Shown here: positions 8,030 to 14,731 of the stretch, piece by piece | Numbering within the stretch: the first letter of the stretch is position 1 | Layout: each line of letters begins with the position of its first letter | Source of the DNA: Tissierellia bacterium | GTDB taxonomy: Bacteria; Bacillota_A; Clostridia; Tissierellales; Peptoniphilaceae | Assembly (NCBI GenBank): GCA_012728775.1 | Contig: JAAYEN010000246.1 | Location: 1-16,635 of the forward strand | Length of the DNA: 16,635 nt | Direction of reading: 5' to 3' | Position numbers and translations under genes: made by a program | The notes under the pieces: generated by a model | What the model was told of the DNA's origin: nothing | The model's database searches: none | Seen by the model: only the letters and a program-made list of their open reading frames with translations

Positions 8030-8809
8030 ATGAGTAATAGTAATGTAGATGAGAAACAATTGGACAAAGAAGAACAAACCCGACTGTTTCGAGAATACAA
8101 GAAAACCAGAGATAGAAAAATAAGAGATAAACTCATCGAAGACAATCTCTATATTGCTGAAATCTTGGCAAAAAAATATACCAATAAAGGCATAGACTAC
8201 GACGATATATTTCAAGTAGCCTCCATTGGTTTAATTTATGCTGTAGATAGATTTGATGTAGATAGAGGATACCAATTTTCCTCCTTTGCAACACCTACAA
8301 TTATTGGAGAAATAAAAAGACATTTCCGGGATAAGGGTTGGACCATACGAGTTCCTAGAAGAATTCAAGAGCTATCTAAAAGAATTAACAACGCCAAAGT
8401 GGAGCTAGCTCAGACCTTACAAAAATCTCCCACGGTAAAAGACATTGCAGATTATTTAGGAACGACTCAAGAAGATGTACTAGAAGCTATGGAAGCTAGC
8501 AAAGTATATTCACCCCAATCCTTGGATCTTACTTATGATGGAGGAGAAGACTCGGATATTAGTTTGGCAGATTTAATTGGAAAAGAAGAAGAATACTACG
8601 AAAAAATAGATAATAACGACTTTTTAGAAAAAGCCATGTCTATATTGACGGAGACGGAAAAGAAAATTTTAATTGACAGATATTTCAATAAAAGAACCCA
8701 ATCCAGTATAGCCAAAGAATTAGATATATCTCAAATGACGGTTTCTAGGCTGGAGAAAAAGATTTTAGAAAAGATGAAAAACGAGATAAAAAAAATTGCT
8801 TATAACTAA
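8030..8809 (+). CDS. sigB: RNA polymerase sigma factor, SigB/SigF/SigG family
   Basis: A 259-residue group 3 sigma factor that directs RNA polymerase to an alternative promoter set. Region 2 (about residues 30-105) contains DNLYIAEILAKKY, DYDDIFQVASIGLIYAVDRFD and the promoter-melting stretch FSSFATPTIIGEIKRHFRDKGW. Region 3 (about 110-190) has VPRRIQELSKRI. Region 4 (about 200-250) has LTETEKKILIDRYF and the helix-turn-helix SIAKELDISQMTVSRLEKK, which reads the -35 element. All three regions look intact. GGGAG at 8019-8023 lies six bases before the ATG. The upstream rsbV and rsbW place it under partner-switch control. A sporulation SigF identity is possible, but the place just behind gyrA resembles the sigB locus of Clostridioides difficile (recalled, not checked). 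Confidence 0.85.
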   Translation: MSNSNVDEKQLDKEEQTRLFREYKKTRDRKIRDKLIEDNLYIAEILAKKYTNKGIDYDDIFQVASIGLIYAVDRFDVDRGYQFSSFATPTIIGEIKRHFRDKGWTIRVPRRIQELSKRINNAKVELAQTLQKSPTVKDIADYLGTTQEDVLEAMEASKVYSPQSLDLTYDGGEDSDISLADLIGKEEEYYEKIDNNDFLEKAMSILTETEKKILIDRYFNKRTQSSIAKELDISQMTVSRLEKKILEKMKNEIKKIAYN

Positions 8810-8819
8810 GGTATTAAAA

Positions 8820-8851
8820 TTGATTAATTATCAAATATTTGATAATATAAT
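8820..8851 (+). promoter_or_regulatory. Possible promoter with 20-base palindromic operator for the MarR gene
   Basis: A perfect 20-base palindrome occupies 8827-8846, with half-site ATTATCAAAT. It lies between TTGATT (8820-8825) and TATAAT (8846-8851). The spacer of 20 bases is longer than the ideal 17, so this may be a weak promoter or the -35 assignment may be off. MarR-type dimers commonly bind palindromes of this size within their own promoter, so autoregulation of the following gene is a reasonable inference. Confidence 0.5.
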
Positions 8852-8879
8852 CTTAATAATTTAAAAAAATGGAGACAGT

Positions 8880-9428
8880 ATGGAAAATAACCTGTTTAAT
8901 ATGAAAATTGACGAAATTTGGATATCTGAAGAACAATCAGAAGATGAAACAGTAGAATATTTTGAATTATTCAATAAGGAAATGGAAAAAATTTACCAAT
9001 TTACATTAACTTATTACGAATATCTTTACATCAAAAGAGACTACGGTAATGGAATTCCCATGACCATGTTAGAGATACACGTTCTAACAGATATCAACGA
9101 CAAGCCAGGTATAACCGTTACAGAAATCGCACAAAAATGGAAAAGAACTACAAGTGCCATTTCTCAAATAGTTAAATACCTATATGATATGGATTTAGTT
9201 TACAGAGTTAGAAATGAATCAGACGGAAAAGTAAATAATCTATTTATCACAGATTTAGGCGGAGAATTAGTCCTAATGCATAAGCACTATGACAATATTG
9301 ATACCATAAAAACTTTAAAAAGATTATCCAAAATAGTTGGAGACGAGTCAGTAGAAACATTTTTTAAGGTAATTGAAGAATATAGACATATAGTCGAGGA
9401 TTCCAAAAAATATATTGGAGATGAATAA
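8880..9428 (+). CDS. MarR-family winged-helix transcriptional regulator
   Basis: This 182-residue protein is a MarR-type dimeric repressor or activator. The winged-helix core spans about residues 60-125: MTMLEIHVLTDI, the helix-turn-helix ITVTEIAQKWKRTTSAISQI, then DMDLVYRVRNESDGKVNNLF, in which the basic and polar loop forms the wing, and ITDLGGELV. The helices on either side would form the dimer interface. The first 40 residues are acidic and make the protein somewhat longer than the typical 140-150. No ligand-binding residue can be assigned. GGAG at 8871-8874 lies five bases before the ATG. A perfect palindrome lies about 35-50 bases upstream and is the obvious candidate operator. The next gene begins two bases after the stop, so the regulator probably controls the nucleosidase and asparaginase genes as well as itself. 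Confidence 0.85.
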   Translation: MENNLFNMKIDEIWISEEQSEDETVEYFELFNKEMEKIYQFTLTYYEYLYIKRDYGNGIPMTMLEIHVLTDINDKPGITVTEIAQKWKRTTSAISQIVKYLYDMDLVYRVRNESDGKVNNLFITDLGGELVLMHKHYDNIDTIKTLKRLSKIVGDESVETFFKVIEEYRHIVEDSKKYIGDE

Positions 9429-9430
9429 TC

Positions 9431-10105
9431 TTGAGAATAGGTGTTTTAGGAGCTATGGAGCCTGAAATAAATTTAATTCTTTCTCATCTAAAAGAGCCAA
9501 GGGAAATCACCCTTGGTAAATTTAAATTTATCACAGGTTTTTATAAAGAAAAAGAAGTAGTGGTAACTGAATGCAGCATAGGAAAAGTAAATAGTGCAAT
9601 ATCTACCCAGAGCATGATAAATTATTTCAAGCCAGATTTCATAATAAATACAGGAATTGCAGGGGGATTGGATCCTAGATTGGAAATACTATCTATAGTT
9701 ATAGGAGATAGACTTACATATCACGATTTTGATCATGATACTATGAAAAAGTATTTTCCCTTTAGAACCCATTTTGAAGCAGACGAAAAAGCAATCAAGC
9801 TGGCAGAAGAAATTGCCAAAAATGAAAGTATACACACCATGACAGGATGTATTATTACTGGAGATTCATTTATTGAAGACTCTGTAAAAAAAGCACAATT
9901 AAAATCTGACTACGATGCTCTTTGTGTAGAGATGGAAGGAGCAGCTATAGCCAATACAGCTTATGCTAACGACATTCCATTTATAATAATTAGAGCAATT
10001 TCAGATATGGCAGACGACGGAGGGTCTATGACCTACGATGAATTTAAGGAAAAAGCCTCTGACGAATCAGCTAAAATAGTTTTAGGATTAATAGAAAAAT
10101 TATAA
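9431..10105 (+). CDS. mtnN: 5'-methylthioadenosine/S-adenosylhomocysteine nucleosidase
   Basis: The enzyme splits methylthioadenosine and S-adenosylhomocysteine, and in many bacteria 5'-deoxyadenosine, into adenine plus the ribose-linked product, clearing by-products of SAM reactions. The 224-residue protein has the family N-terminus MRIGVLGAMEPE with E12 in the position of the E. coli catalytic-site glutamate, the INTGIAGG nucleoside-phosphorylase-fold motif near 72-79, ITGDSFI near 142-148, the substrate-binding VEMEGAAIA with E167 and E169, and the catalytic aspartate D192 in AISDMADDG. Initiation is at a TTG codon, ten bases after GGAG (9417-9420); no upstream alternative keeps the conserved N-terminus, so TTG is the sensible start and may lower expression. 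It follows the MarR gene by two bases. Confidence 0.93.
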   Translation: MRIGVLGAMEPEINLILSHLKEPREITLGKFKFITGFYKEKEVVVTECSIGKVNSAISTQSMINYFKPDFIINTGIAGGLDPRLEILSIVIGDRLTYHDFDHDTMKKYFPFRTHFEADEKAIKLAEEIAKNESIHTMTGCIITGDSFIEDSVKKAQLKSDYDALCVEMEGAAIANTAYANDIPFIIIRAISDMADDGGSMTYDEFKEKASDESAKIVLGLIEKL

Positions 10106-10119
10106 TAGGAGCAAGTGTT

Positions 10120-11142
10120 ATGGAACTTGAAATTTTAGTAAAGGATTATCGAAATGGAATTGAGGACTTGATACATCCAGGAATTATCTCCATAGTAGAT
10201 TACCAAGGAAATGTATTATATGCAGTGGGAGATACTAAAAGATTGGTATTTTCTAGATCAAGTGCAAAACCTATCCAGGCCATTTCAGTAGTAGAAAGTG
10301 GAGCAGTAGACGAATATAATATTAGTGAAAAAGAACTTTCCCTTATATGCTCATCCCACAGCGGGGAATTATTCCATGAAGAATCAGTCCTTTCTATTTT
10401 AGAAAAAGCTGGAGTAGATATAAAGTATTTACAATGCGGCACACATTTACCAATAGCAAAATATAGAGCGGAAGAATTTATAAGAAATAAAATAGAACCT
10501 ACAGAAGTACAAGCTAACTGTTCAGGTAAACACTCTGGAATGTTGATAACTTCTAAAAAATTAGGATATACCTTAGACGATTATTGGAAATTAGAACATC
10601 CAGTTCAACAAAAAATTATAGAAAACTTTGCTTTTATATGTGGAGTAGACCCAAAAGAAATCCAAATTGGAATAGATGGATGTGGAGTACCAGTTCATGC
10701 CTTACCCATGGAAAAATTGGCATATGGATATGCTAGACTTGCAAATCCTTCAGAACTTCCAGAAGAAAGACAAGGCTCAATTAAGAGAATTACAGATGCT
10801 ATGGTAGCTTATCCAGAAATGGTAGGAGGAACTGATAGAATTTGTACTGACTTGATGAAACACTTTGGAGATAGATTGTTTGCAAAAGCTGGAGCTAATG
10901 CATTTTACAATATAGGAATTAAAGAATCAGGAATAGGAATAGCCATAAAAATCCTAGATGGATCAGATAATGTAACTATGGTAGTTCTAGACACTTTGTT
11001 AAAACTAAATGTAATAACAAAAGAAGAACTAAAGGATTTCAATAAAATTCATCTTGACCATAACGTATACAACCACAGAAAAGAAATAGTAGGAGAAAAG
11101 AAAATAGCCTATGATTTAAATGATTATAAGGTTATAATCTAA
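10120..11142 (+). CDS. L-asparaginase, Asparaginase_II family (Rhizobium etli AnsA type)
   Basis: A 340-residue enzyme expected to hydrolyse L-asparagine to aspartate and ammonia. It belongs to the family structurally similar to serine beta-lactamases, not to the classic type I/II bacterial asparaginases. The key residues known from the R. etli enzyme can be placed: the SxxK pair S47 and K50 in SRSSAKPIQ, the second serine in CSSHSGE (S79 or S81), and the proposed zinc ligands C134 and K137 in NCSGKHSG plus C188 in IDGCGVP. No signal peptide or membrane segment is seen, so it is cytoplasmic. GGAG at 10108-10111 lies eight bases before the ATG. It is the last gene of the MarR-nucleosidase-asparaginase unit and is followed by a hairpin terminator. 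Substrate specificity is inferred from the family alone. Confidence 0.85.
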   Translation: MELEILVKDYRNGIEDLIHPGIISIVDYQGNVLYAVGDTKRLVFSRSSAKPIQAISVVESGAVDEYNISEKELSLICSSHSGELFHEESVLSILEKAGVDIKYLQCGTHLPIAKYRAEEFIRNKIEPTEVQANCSGKHSGMLITSKKLGYTLDDYWKLEHPVQQKIIENFAFICGVDPKEIQIGIDGCGVPVHALPMEKLAYGYARLANPSELPEERQGSIKRITDAMVAYPEMVGGTDRICTDLMKHFGDRLFAKAGANAFYNIGIKESGIGIAIKILDGSDNVTMVVLDTLLKLNVITKEELKDFNKIHLDHNVYNHRKEIVGEKKIAYDLNDYKVII

Positions 11143-11153
11143 AATATACACAT

Positions 11154-11194
11154 CCCGTATTAAGCAATTCAATTTGCATAATACGGGACTTTTA
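11154..11194 (+). terminator. Hairpin terminator after the asparaginase gene
   Basis: The arms CCCGTATTA (11154-11162) and TAATACGGG (11179-11187) pair perfectly over nine bases. Inside, GCAA (11164-11167) pairs with TTGC (11174-11177) after a single A/A mismatch, leaving loop TTCAAT. The tail ACTTTTA is T-rich but interrupted, so this is a good but not textbook intrinsic terminator. It separates the asparaginase unit from the next promoter. Confidence 0.8.
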
Positions 11195-11200
11195 TCTTTA

Positions 11201-11229
11201 TTGTTAGTTTTTAGATTTTATTATATAAT
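11201..11229 (+). promoter_or_regulatory. Sigma-A type promoter for the purine uptake operon
   Basis: TTGTTA (11201-11206) and a perfect TATAAT (11224-11229) are separated by exactly 17 bases, close to the housekeeping consensus. It lies directly behind the terminator and ahead of the phosphorylase gene, giving an expected start near 11236 and a leader of only about 30 bases. An imperfect 12-base palindrome, TAGTACGTATTA (11229-11240), overlaps the expected start site and could be an operator. Confidence 0.8.
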
Positions 11230-11265
11230 AGTACGTATTAAAAAAATGAAATAAAGGTGACTATT

Positions 11266-12093
11266 ATGAGTTTTATTTATGATTATGAGATGGCTAAGAA
11301 AAGTGCAGATTACATAAAATCCAAAGTATCTTATGATTTAGATGTGGCTATTATTTTAGGTTCATGTTTAGGCTCTTTGGCTGATGAAATTGAAGAAAAA
11401 ATTGTTATAGATTATAAAGACATTCCAAACTTTTTAATTTCTACAGTTGAATCCCATGCCGGTAAGTTAATTATTGGAAAACTTCATGGAAAAAACGTAG
11501 TGTGCATGTCTGGACGATTTCATTATTATGAGGGTTATGAATTTGAGCAATTGACTGTACCTATTCGAGTCTTTAAACTTTTGGGAATTGAAAAGGTTAT
11601 CTTAACCAATGCTGCAGGTGCAATTAACAAAGATTATAAACCTGGTGATATTATGATTATCAATGACCATATTAAATTGATGGGTGCTAGCCCCCTTAGA
11701 GGAAAAAACGTAGAAGAATTTGGACCAAGATTTATTAATATGACAGATGTTTACTGTAAAAACTTAATGTCTATAGCTAGGGAAAGTGGAAAGGCTATTA
11801 ATGAAGAATTAAAAGAGGGAGTGTATTTTTATTTTCCAGGACCTCAATTTGAAACTCCAGCAGAAATAAAAGCCGCTAGAATTTTAGGTGGCGATGCAGT
11901 GGGAATGTCCACAGTTACAGAAATCATAACAGCAGCCCACGCAGGCATGAAAGTTTTAGGATTATCTTTAATAACCAATATGGCTGCTGGTGTGTTGGAC
12001 CAACCTATAACTGTAGATGAAGTTGATGAGACAGCTAGTCTGTCTGCTGAGAAATTTAAAAAGCTTATAAGAGAAATTCTTAAAAGAATATAA
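11266..12093 (+). CDS. punA: Purine nucleoside phosphorylase (trimeric class)
   Basis: The enzyme phosphorolyses purine nucleosides, chiefly inosine and guanosine in this class, to free base and ribose-1-phosphate. The 275-residue protein has phosphate-site residues S33, R84 and H86 (GRFHYYEGY), the NAAGAI stretch at 115-120, the base-site E196 in FPGPQFETPAEI, GMS at 213-215, and N238 in ITNMAAG, the Asn that favours 6-oxopurines. The phosphate loop reads GSCLG rather than the usual GSGLG, placing Cys at 34. I chose the ATG at 11266: AAGGTGA (11254-11260) is then a well-spaced ribosome binding site, whereas the in-frame GTG at 11257 lies inside that site. It is the first gene of an operon with a nucleoside-type ABC importer, so it probably processes imported nucleosides. 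Confidence 0.93.
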   Translation: MSFIYDYEMAKKSADYIKSKVSYDLDVAIILGSCLGSLADEIEEKIVIDYKDIPNFLISTVESHAGKLIIGKLHGKNVVCMSGRFHYYEGYEFEQLTVPIRVFKLLGIEKVILTNAAGAINKDYKPGDIMIINDHIKLMGASPLRGKNVEEFGPRFINMTDVYCKNLMSIARESGKAINEELKEGVYFYFPGPQFETPAEIKAARILGGDAVGMSTVTEIITAAHAGMKVLGLSLITNMAAGVLDQPITVDEVDETASLSAEKFKKLIREILKRI

Positions 12094-12108
12094 ATATTGG
12101 AGGAAAAA

Positions 12109-13155
12109 ATGAACAAGAAATTTCTAAGAATTATAGCAATTACATTGGTTTTTGTATTGCTAGTAGGTTGTGGCGGAGGAGCTCAAACTGGTGACGCACA
12201 ACAAGATGGCACAGAGAAAAAACGTATTGCCCTGTTAACAGATAGAGTGGGAACTCAAGTTTTTATTTTATCTATGGTTGAAGGTATGAATTCAAGTGCT
12301 GAAAAGTATGATTTTGAAGTTATTATTTCTGAATCAGGTGATGCAGCAGCTTTTGAGGACAATGCTCGTGCTTTAGTATTGGACGAAGGTGTAGATTTAC
12401 TTATTGGCGGTGGCTGGCTGGCAGGAGAAGCTATCCAAAAAATGGCAACAGAATTTCCAGATAAAGCTGACTATGCTTTAATCGACTCTATGGTGGAAGC
12501 AGAAAATGTAAAATGTATTTCTTATAGAGAACAAGAAGGAGCATACTTAATCGGTCTTATAGCAGCAGCAGTGGCAGATGAAGGCGAAGATACATTTGGT
12601 TCCATTCACGTTAACCAAGGACCAGGCTCTTGGAAGTGGAGATATGGCTATATGGAAGGTGTAAAGACCAAATATCCAGATGCTAAATTTGTATTTAATT
12701 ATGTAGGAGATTATAACGATCCAGCTAAAGCTAAAGAATTTGCTATTCAACAATTTGAACAAGGAGCTAGCTTTATCAATGCAGCAGCGGCAGGTGGAGA
12801 TAAAGGAGTTTTTGAAGCGGCTTTGGAAAAAGAATTCTACACTAGTGGACAAGATGTGGACTTAACTGATCCTAACAACATTTATATCGTTTCATCTCAA
12901 ATGAAAGATACTAAAGCCACTGTAGAAGTTTTATTAGATGAATATTTTATAGAAGGTGCATGGAATACTGATAATGAAGTATGGGGAATTTCAGAAGGAA
13001 CTATTGGAGCAGTTCATATAACCCATGAAAGTCCAAATCCTGTATCTGAAAGACTTTCTGAGGAAGAACTGGAAGCTATAAAAAAAGTAGCTGAAGATAT
13101 TAAAAATGGCACATTAGACTTTACTAATATTCCAAATGAGGAAGACTATAAATAA
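12109..13155 (+). CDS. Divergent BMP-family lipoprotein, substrate-binding protein of a nucleoside-type ABC importer
   Basis: A 348-residue lipoprotein that should be anchored outside the membrane and deliver its ligand to the ABC importer encoded next. The N-terminus has KK, a hydrophobic core and the lipobox LLVGC, with C21 as the lipidated residue. The mature part matches the BMP/PnrA/TmpC family (purine nucleoside binding): IALLTDRVG, LIGGGWLAGEAI, YREQEGAYLIGLIAAAVADEG, GPGSWKWRYGYMEG, then GAHxx-less AAAGGDKGVFEAALEK. The common DDKSFNQ motif after the first strand and the DSDQ motif near the C-terminal third are not present (TQVFILSM and SSQMKD instead), so the ligand may differ. The ATG at 12109 is preceded by GGAGG at 12099-12103; an upstream in-frame TTG at 12097 overlaps that site and is rejected. 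It follows the phosphorylase gene by 15 bases. Confidence 0.85.
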   Translation: MNKKFLRIIAITLVFVLLVGCGGGAQTGDAQQDGTEKKRIALLTDRVGTQVFILSMVEGMNSSAEKYDFEVIISESGDAAAFEDNARALVLDEGVDLLIGGGWLAGEAIQKMATEFPDKADYALIDSMVEAENVKCISYREQEGAYLIGLIAAAVADEGEDTFGSIHVNQGPGSWKWRYGYMEGVKTKYPDAKFVFNYVGDYNDPAKAKEFAIQQFEQGASFINAAAAGGDKGVFEAALEKEFYTSGQDVDLTDPNNIYIVSSQMKDTKATVEVLLDEYFIEGAWNTDNEVWGISEGTIGAVHITHESPNPVSERLSEEELEAIKKVAEDIKNGTLDFTNIPNEEDYK

Positions 13156-13172
13156 TATTTAAAATTACAATT

Positions 13173-13188
13173 GACGAAATATCTCGTC
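13173..13188 (+). other. Small intergenic hairpin between lipoprotein and ATPase genes
   Basis: GACGA (13173-13177) and TCGTC (13184-13188) form a five-base stem with loop AATATC. There is no T-run, so it is not an intrinsic terminator. Such hairpins after a binding-protein gene often protect the upstream mRNA and help make more binding protein than ATPase; that role is inferred here. Confidence 0.4.
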
Positions 13189-13207
13189 TTATTAAAGGAT
13201 GATAATT

Positions 13208-14731
13208 ATGCTATTAGAAATGAATAATATTACTAAAATTTATGGAGATGACATTTTAGCTAATGACGATATAAGTATAAATTTGAATAAAGGCGAGATT
13301 TTGGCAATTGTTGGAGAAAATGGAGCGGGTAAATCTACCATAATGAAAGTTTTATACGGTTTAGAAGATCCCACTCGTGGCGAAATTTTAATAAATGGAG
13401 AAAAACAGATTTTCAAAAATCCCCAAGATGCAATAAAAAAAGGAATCGGAATGGTTCAACAAAACTTTATGCTTTTTGGACCATTTACCGTGGCTGAAAA
13501 TATCGTTTATGGAAACGAACCAAAAAATAATACAATATTTTTCAATAGAAAAAAAGCCGAAGAAATAGTAGGGGAATTGAGTAAAAGATACGGACTTTTT
13601 ATAGATCCAAAGATGAAAATCGAGGATTGTCCAGTGGGATTACAGCAGAGGGCTGAAATATTAAAAGTGTTATATCAAGATGCAGAGATAATTATTTTTG
13701 ATGAGCCCTCTGCAGTTTTAACTCCCCAAGAGGTTGGAGAATTATTAAATACCATAAAGGATTTATCTAAATTAGGAAAATCCATAATAATTATTACTCA
13801 TAAACTTAACGAAGTTATGGAAGTAGCCGATAGAGTTGTGGTTATGAGAGATGGAAAGAAAATCGGGGAAATGCTAAAAAAAGACACCTCTATAGAAGAA
13901 ATGTCCTATATGATGGTGGGTAGAGATTTGAAAGATAAAATAATACCTAAAGTTTCTATAGGAGAAAAAGTCTTAGATATTATTGATTTAGAATATACTA
14001 GTAAAGAAGGAAAACAAATACTAGATAAACTTAGCCTCCATGTTAATGCTGGAGAAATAGTTGGAATAGCTGGAGTCTCAGGAAATGGTCAGACCGAACT
14101 AATCCACAGCATCTCAGGACTACAAAAAGTATCAGGGGGAAAAATATTACTAAGGGGCGAAGACATAACCAATAAATCTGTAGGAGAAATCAGAAATACA
14201 GGTTTGGCATATATTCCAGAAGATAGATTTTTATTAGGATGTGCTAAAGATGCAGACTTAGTAGAAATTGGGATGATGGGCCATCACAAAAAGACAGAAT
14301 TCAATAAAAATGGAATTCTTAAAAATGAGAATATTAAAACTTTTGTTAATGGACTTTTAGAAGATTATGCAGTTCATTATAGAGATACTTCCCAAAAAGC
14401 AGGCCAGCTTTCTGGAGGGAATATCCAAAAATTAATAGTAGCAAGAGAAATAGAAGAAAATACAAAATTCCTAATAGCAGCAGAACCTACTAGAGGTATA
14501 GATATTGGCGCTATGGAATTTATTCACAATCAACTTTTGGAAAAAAGAGCTAAAGGAGATGGAATATTATTGATATCCTCAGAACTTACAGAAATAATGT
14601 CCTTATCCGATAGAATTTATGTTATATATGACGGAAGAATTGCAGGGGAATTTACTCGAGAAGAAGCAACTGCTGAAAAATTAGGATTGCTAATGATGGG
14701 AGGTACCATAGATGATAAAGAAGCAATCTAG
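13208..14731 (+). CDS. nupO: Nucleoside-type ABC importer, double ATPase subunit
   Basis: This 507-residue protein has two fused ABC cassettes, the layout of sugar and nucleoside importers (RbsA, NupO). Cassette 1 has Walker A GENGAGKST at 36-44, Q-loop GMVQQNFML, a non-canonical signature CPVGLQQRAEI near 141, and Walker B IIFDEPSAVLTP with D165 and E166. Cassette 2 has a degenerate Walker A GVSGNGQTE at 289-297, a proper signature QLSGGNIQKL from about 400 and AAEPTRGIDIGA near 424. A weakened second Walker A and VGLQQ in the first signature are usual in this subfamily and not a sign of decay. I prefer the ATG at 13208, nine bases past AAAGG (13194-13198); an in-frame ATG at 13199 touches that site. 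The 3' end overlaps the first permease by 20 bases. Confidence 0.92.
   Translation: MLLEMNNITKIYGDDILANDDISINLNKGEILAIVGENGAGKSTIMKVLYGLEDPTRGEILINGEKQIFKNPQDAIKKGIGMVQQNFMLFGPFTVAENIVYGNEPKNNTIFFNRKKAEEIVGELSKRYGLFIDPKMKIEDCPVGLQQRAEILKVLYQDAEIIIFDEPSAVLTPQEVGELLNTIKDLSKLGKSIIIITHKLNEVMEVADRVVVMRDGKKIGEMLKKDTSIEEMSYMMVGRDLKDKIIPKVSIGEKVLDIIDLEYTSKEGKQILDKLSLHVNAGEIVGIAGVSGNGQTELIHSISGLQKVSGGKILLRGEDITNKSVGEIRNTGLAYIPEDRFLLGCAKDADLVEIGMMGHHKKTEFNKNGILKNENIKTFVNGLLEDYAVHYRDTSQKAGQLSGGNIQKLIVAREIEENTKFLIAAEPTRGIDIGAMEFIHNQLLEKRAKGDGILLISSELTEIMSLSDRIYVIYDGRIAGEFTREEATAEKLGLLMMGGTIDDKEAI

Noticed and set aside
7347..8809. Sporulation spoIIAA-spoIIAB-spoIIAC operon
   Set aside because: Not excluded by domain content, but the eroded kinase, the place directly behind gyrA, and the lack of sporulation genes nearby favour the general RsbV/RsbW/SigB reading.
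8827..8846. Palindrome as terminator of the sigma factor gene
   Set aside because: The stem would be nearly all A/T and no T-run follows; position within a possible promoter fits an operator better.
11257..11265. GTG as start of the purine nucleoside phosphorylase
   Set aside because: The GTG lies inside AAAGGTGA, which is the ribosome binding site for the better placed ATG at 11266.
11188..11265. Purine riboswitch before the phosphorylase gene
   Set aside because: The predicted transcript leader is only about 30 bases, too short for the aptamer, and the hairpin upstream is the terminator of the previous gene.
12097..12108. TTG as start of the BMP lipoprotein
   Set aside because: It overlaps the GGAGG ribosome binding site; the ATG at 12109 gives a normal lipoprotein signal peptide starting MNKK.
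13199..13207. ATG at 13199 as start of the ABC ATPase
   Set aside because: It directly touches AAAGG with no spacer. The in-frame ATG at 13208 has proper spacing; the difference is only three residues.
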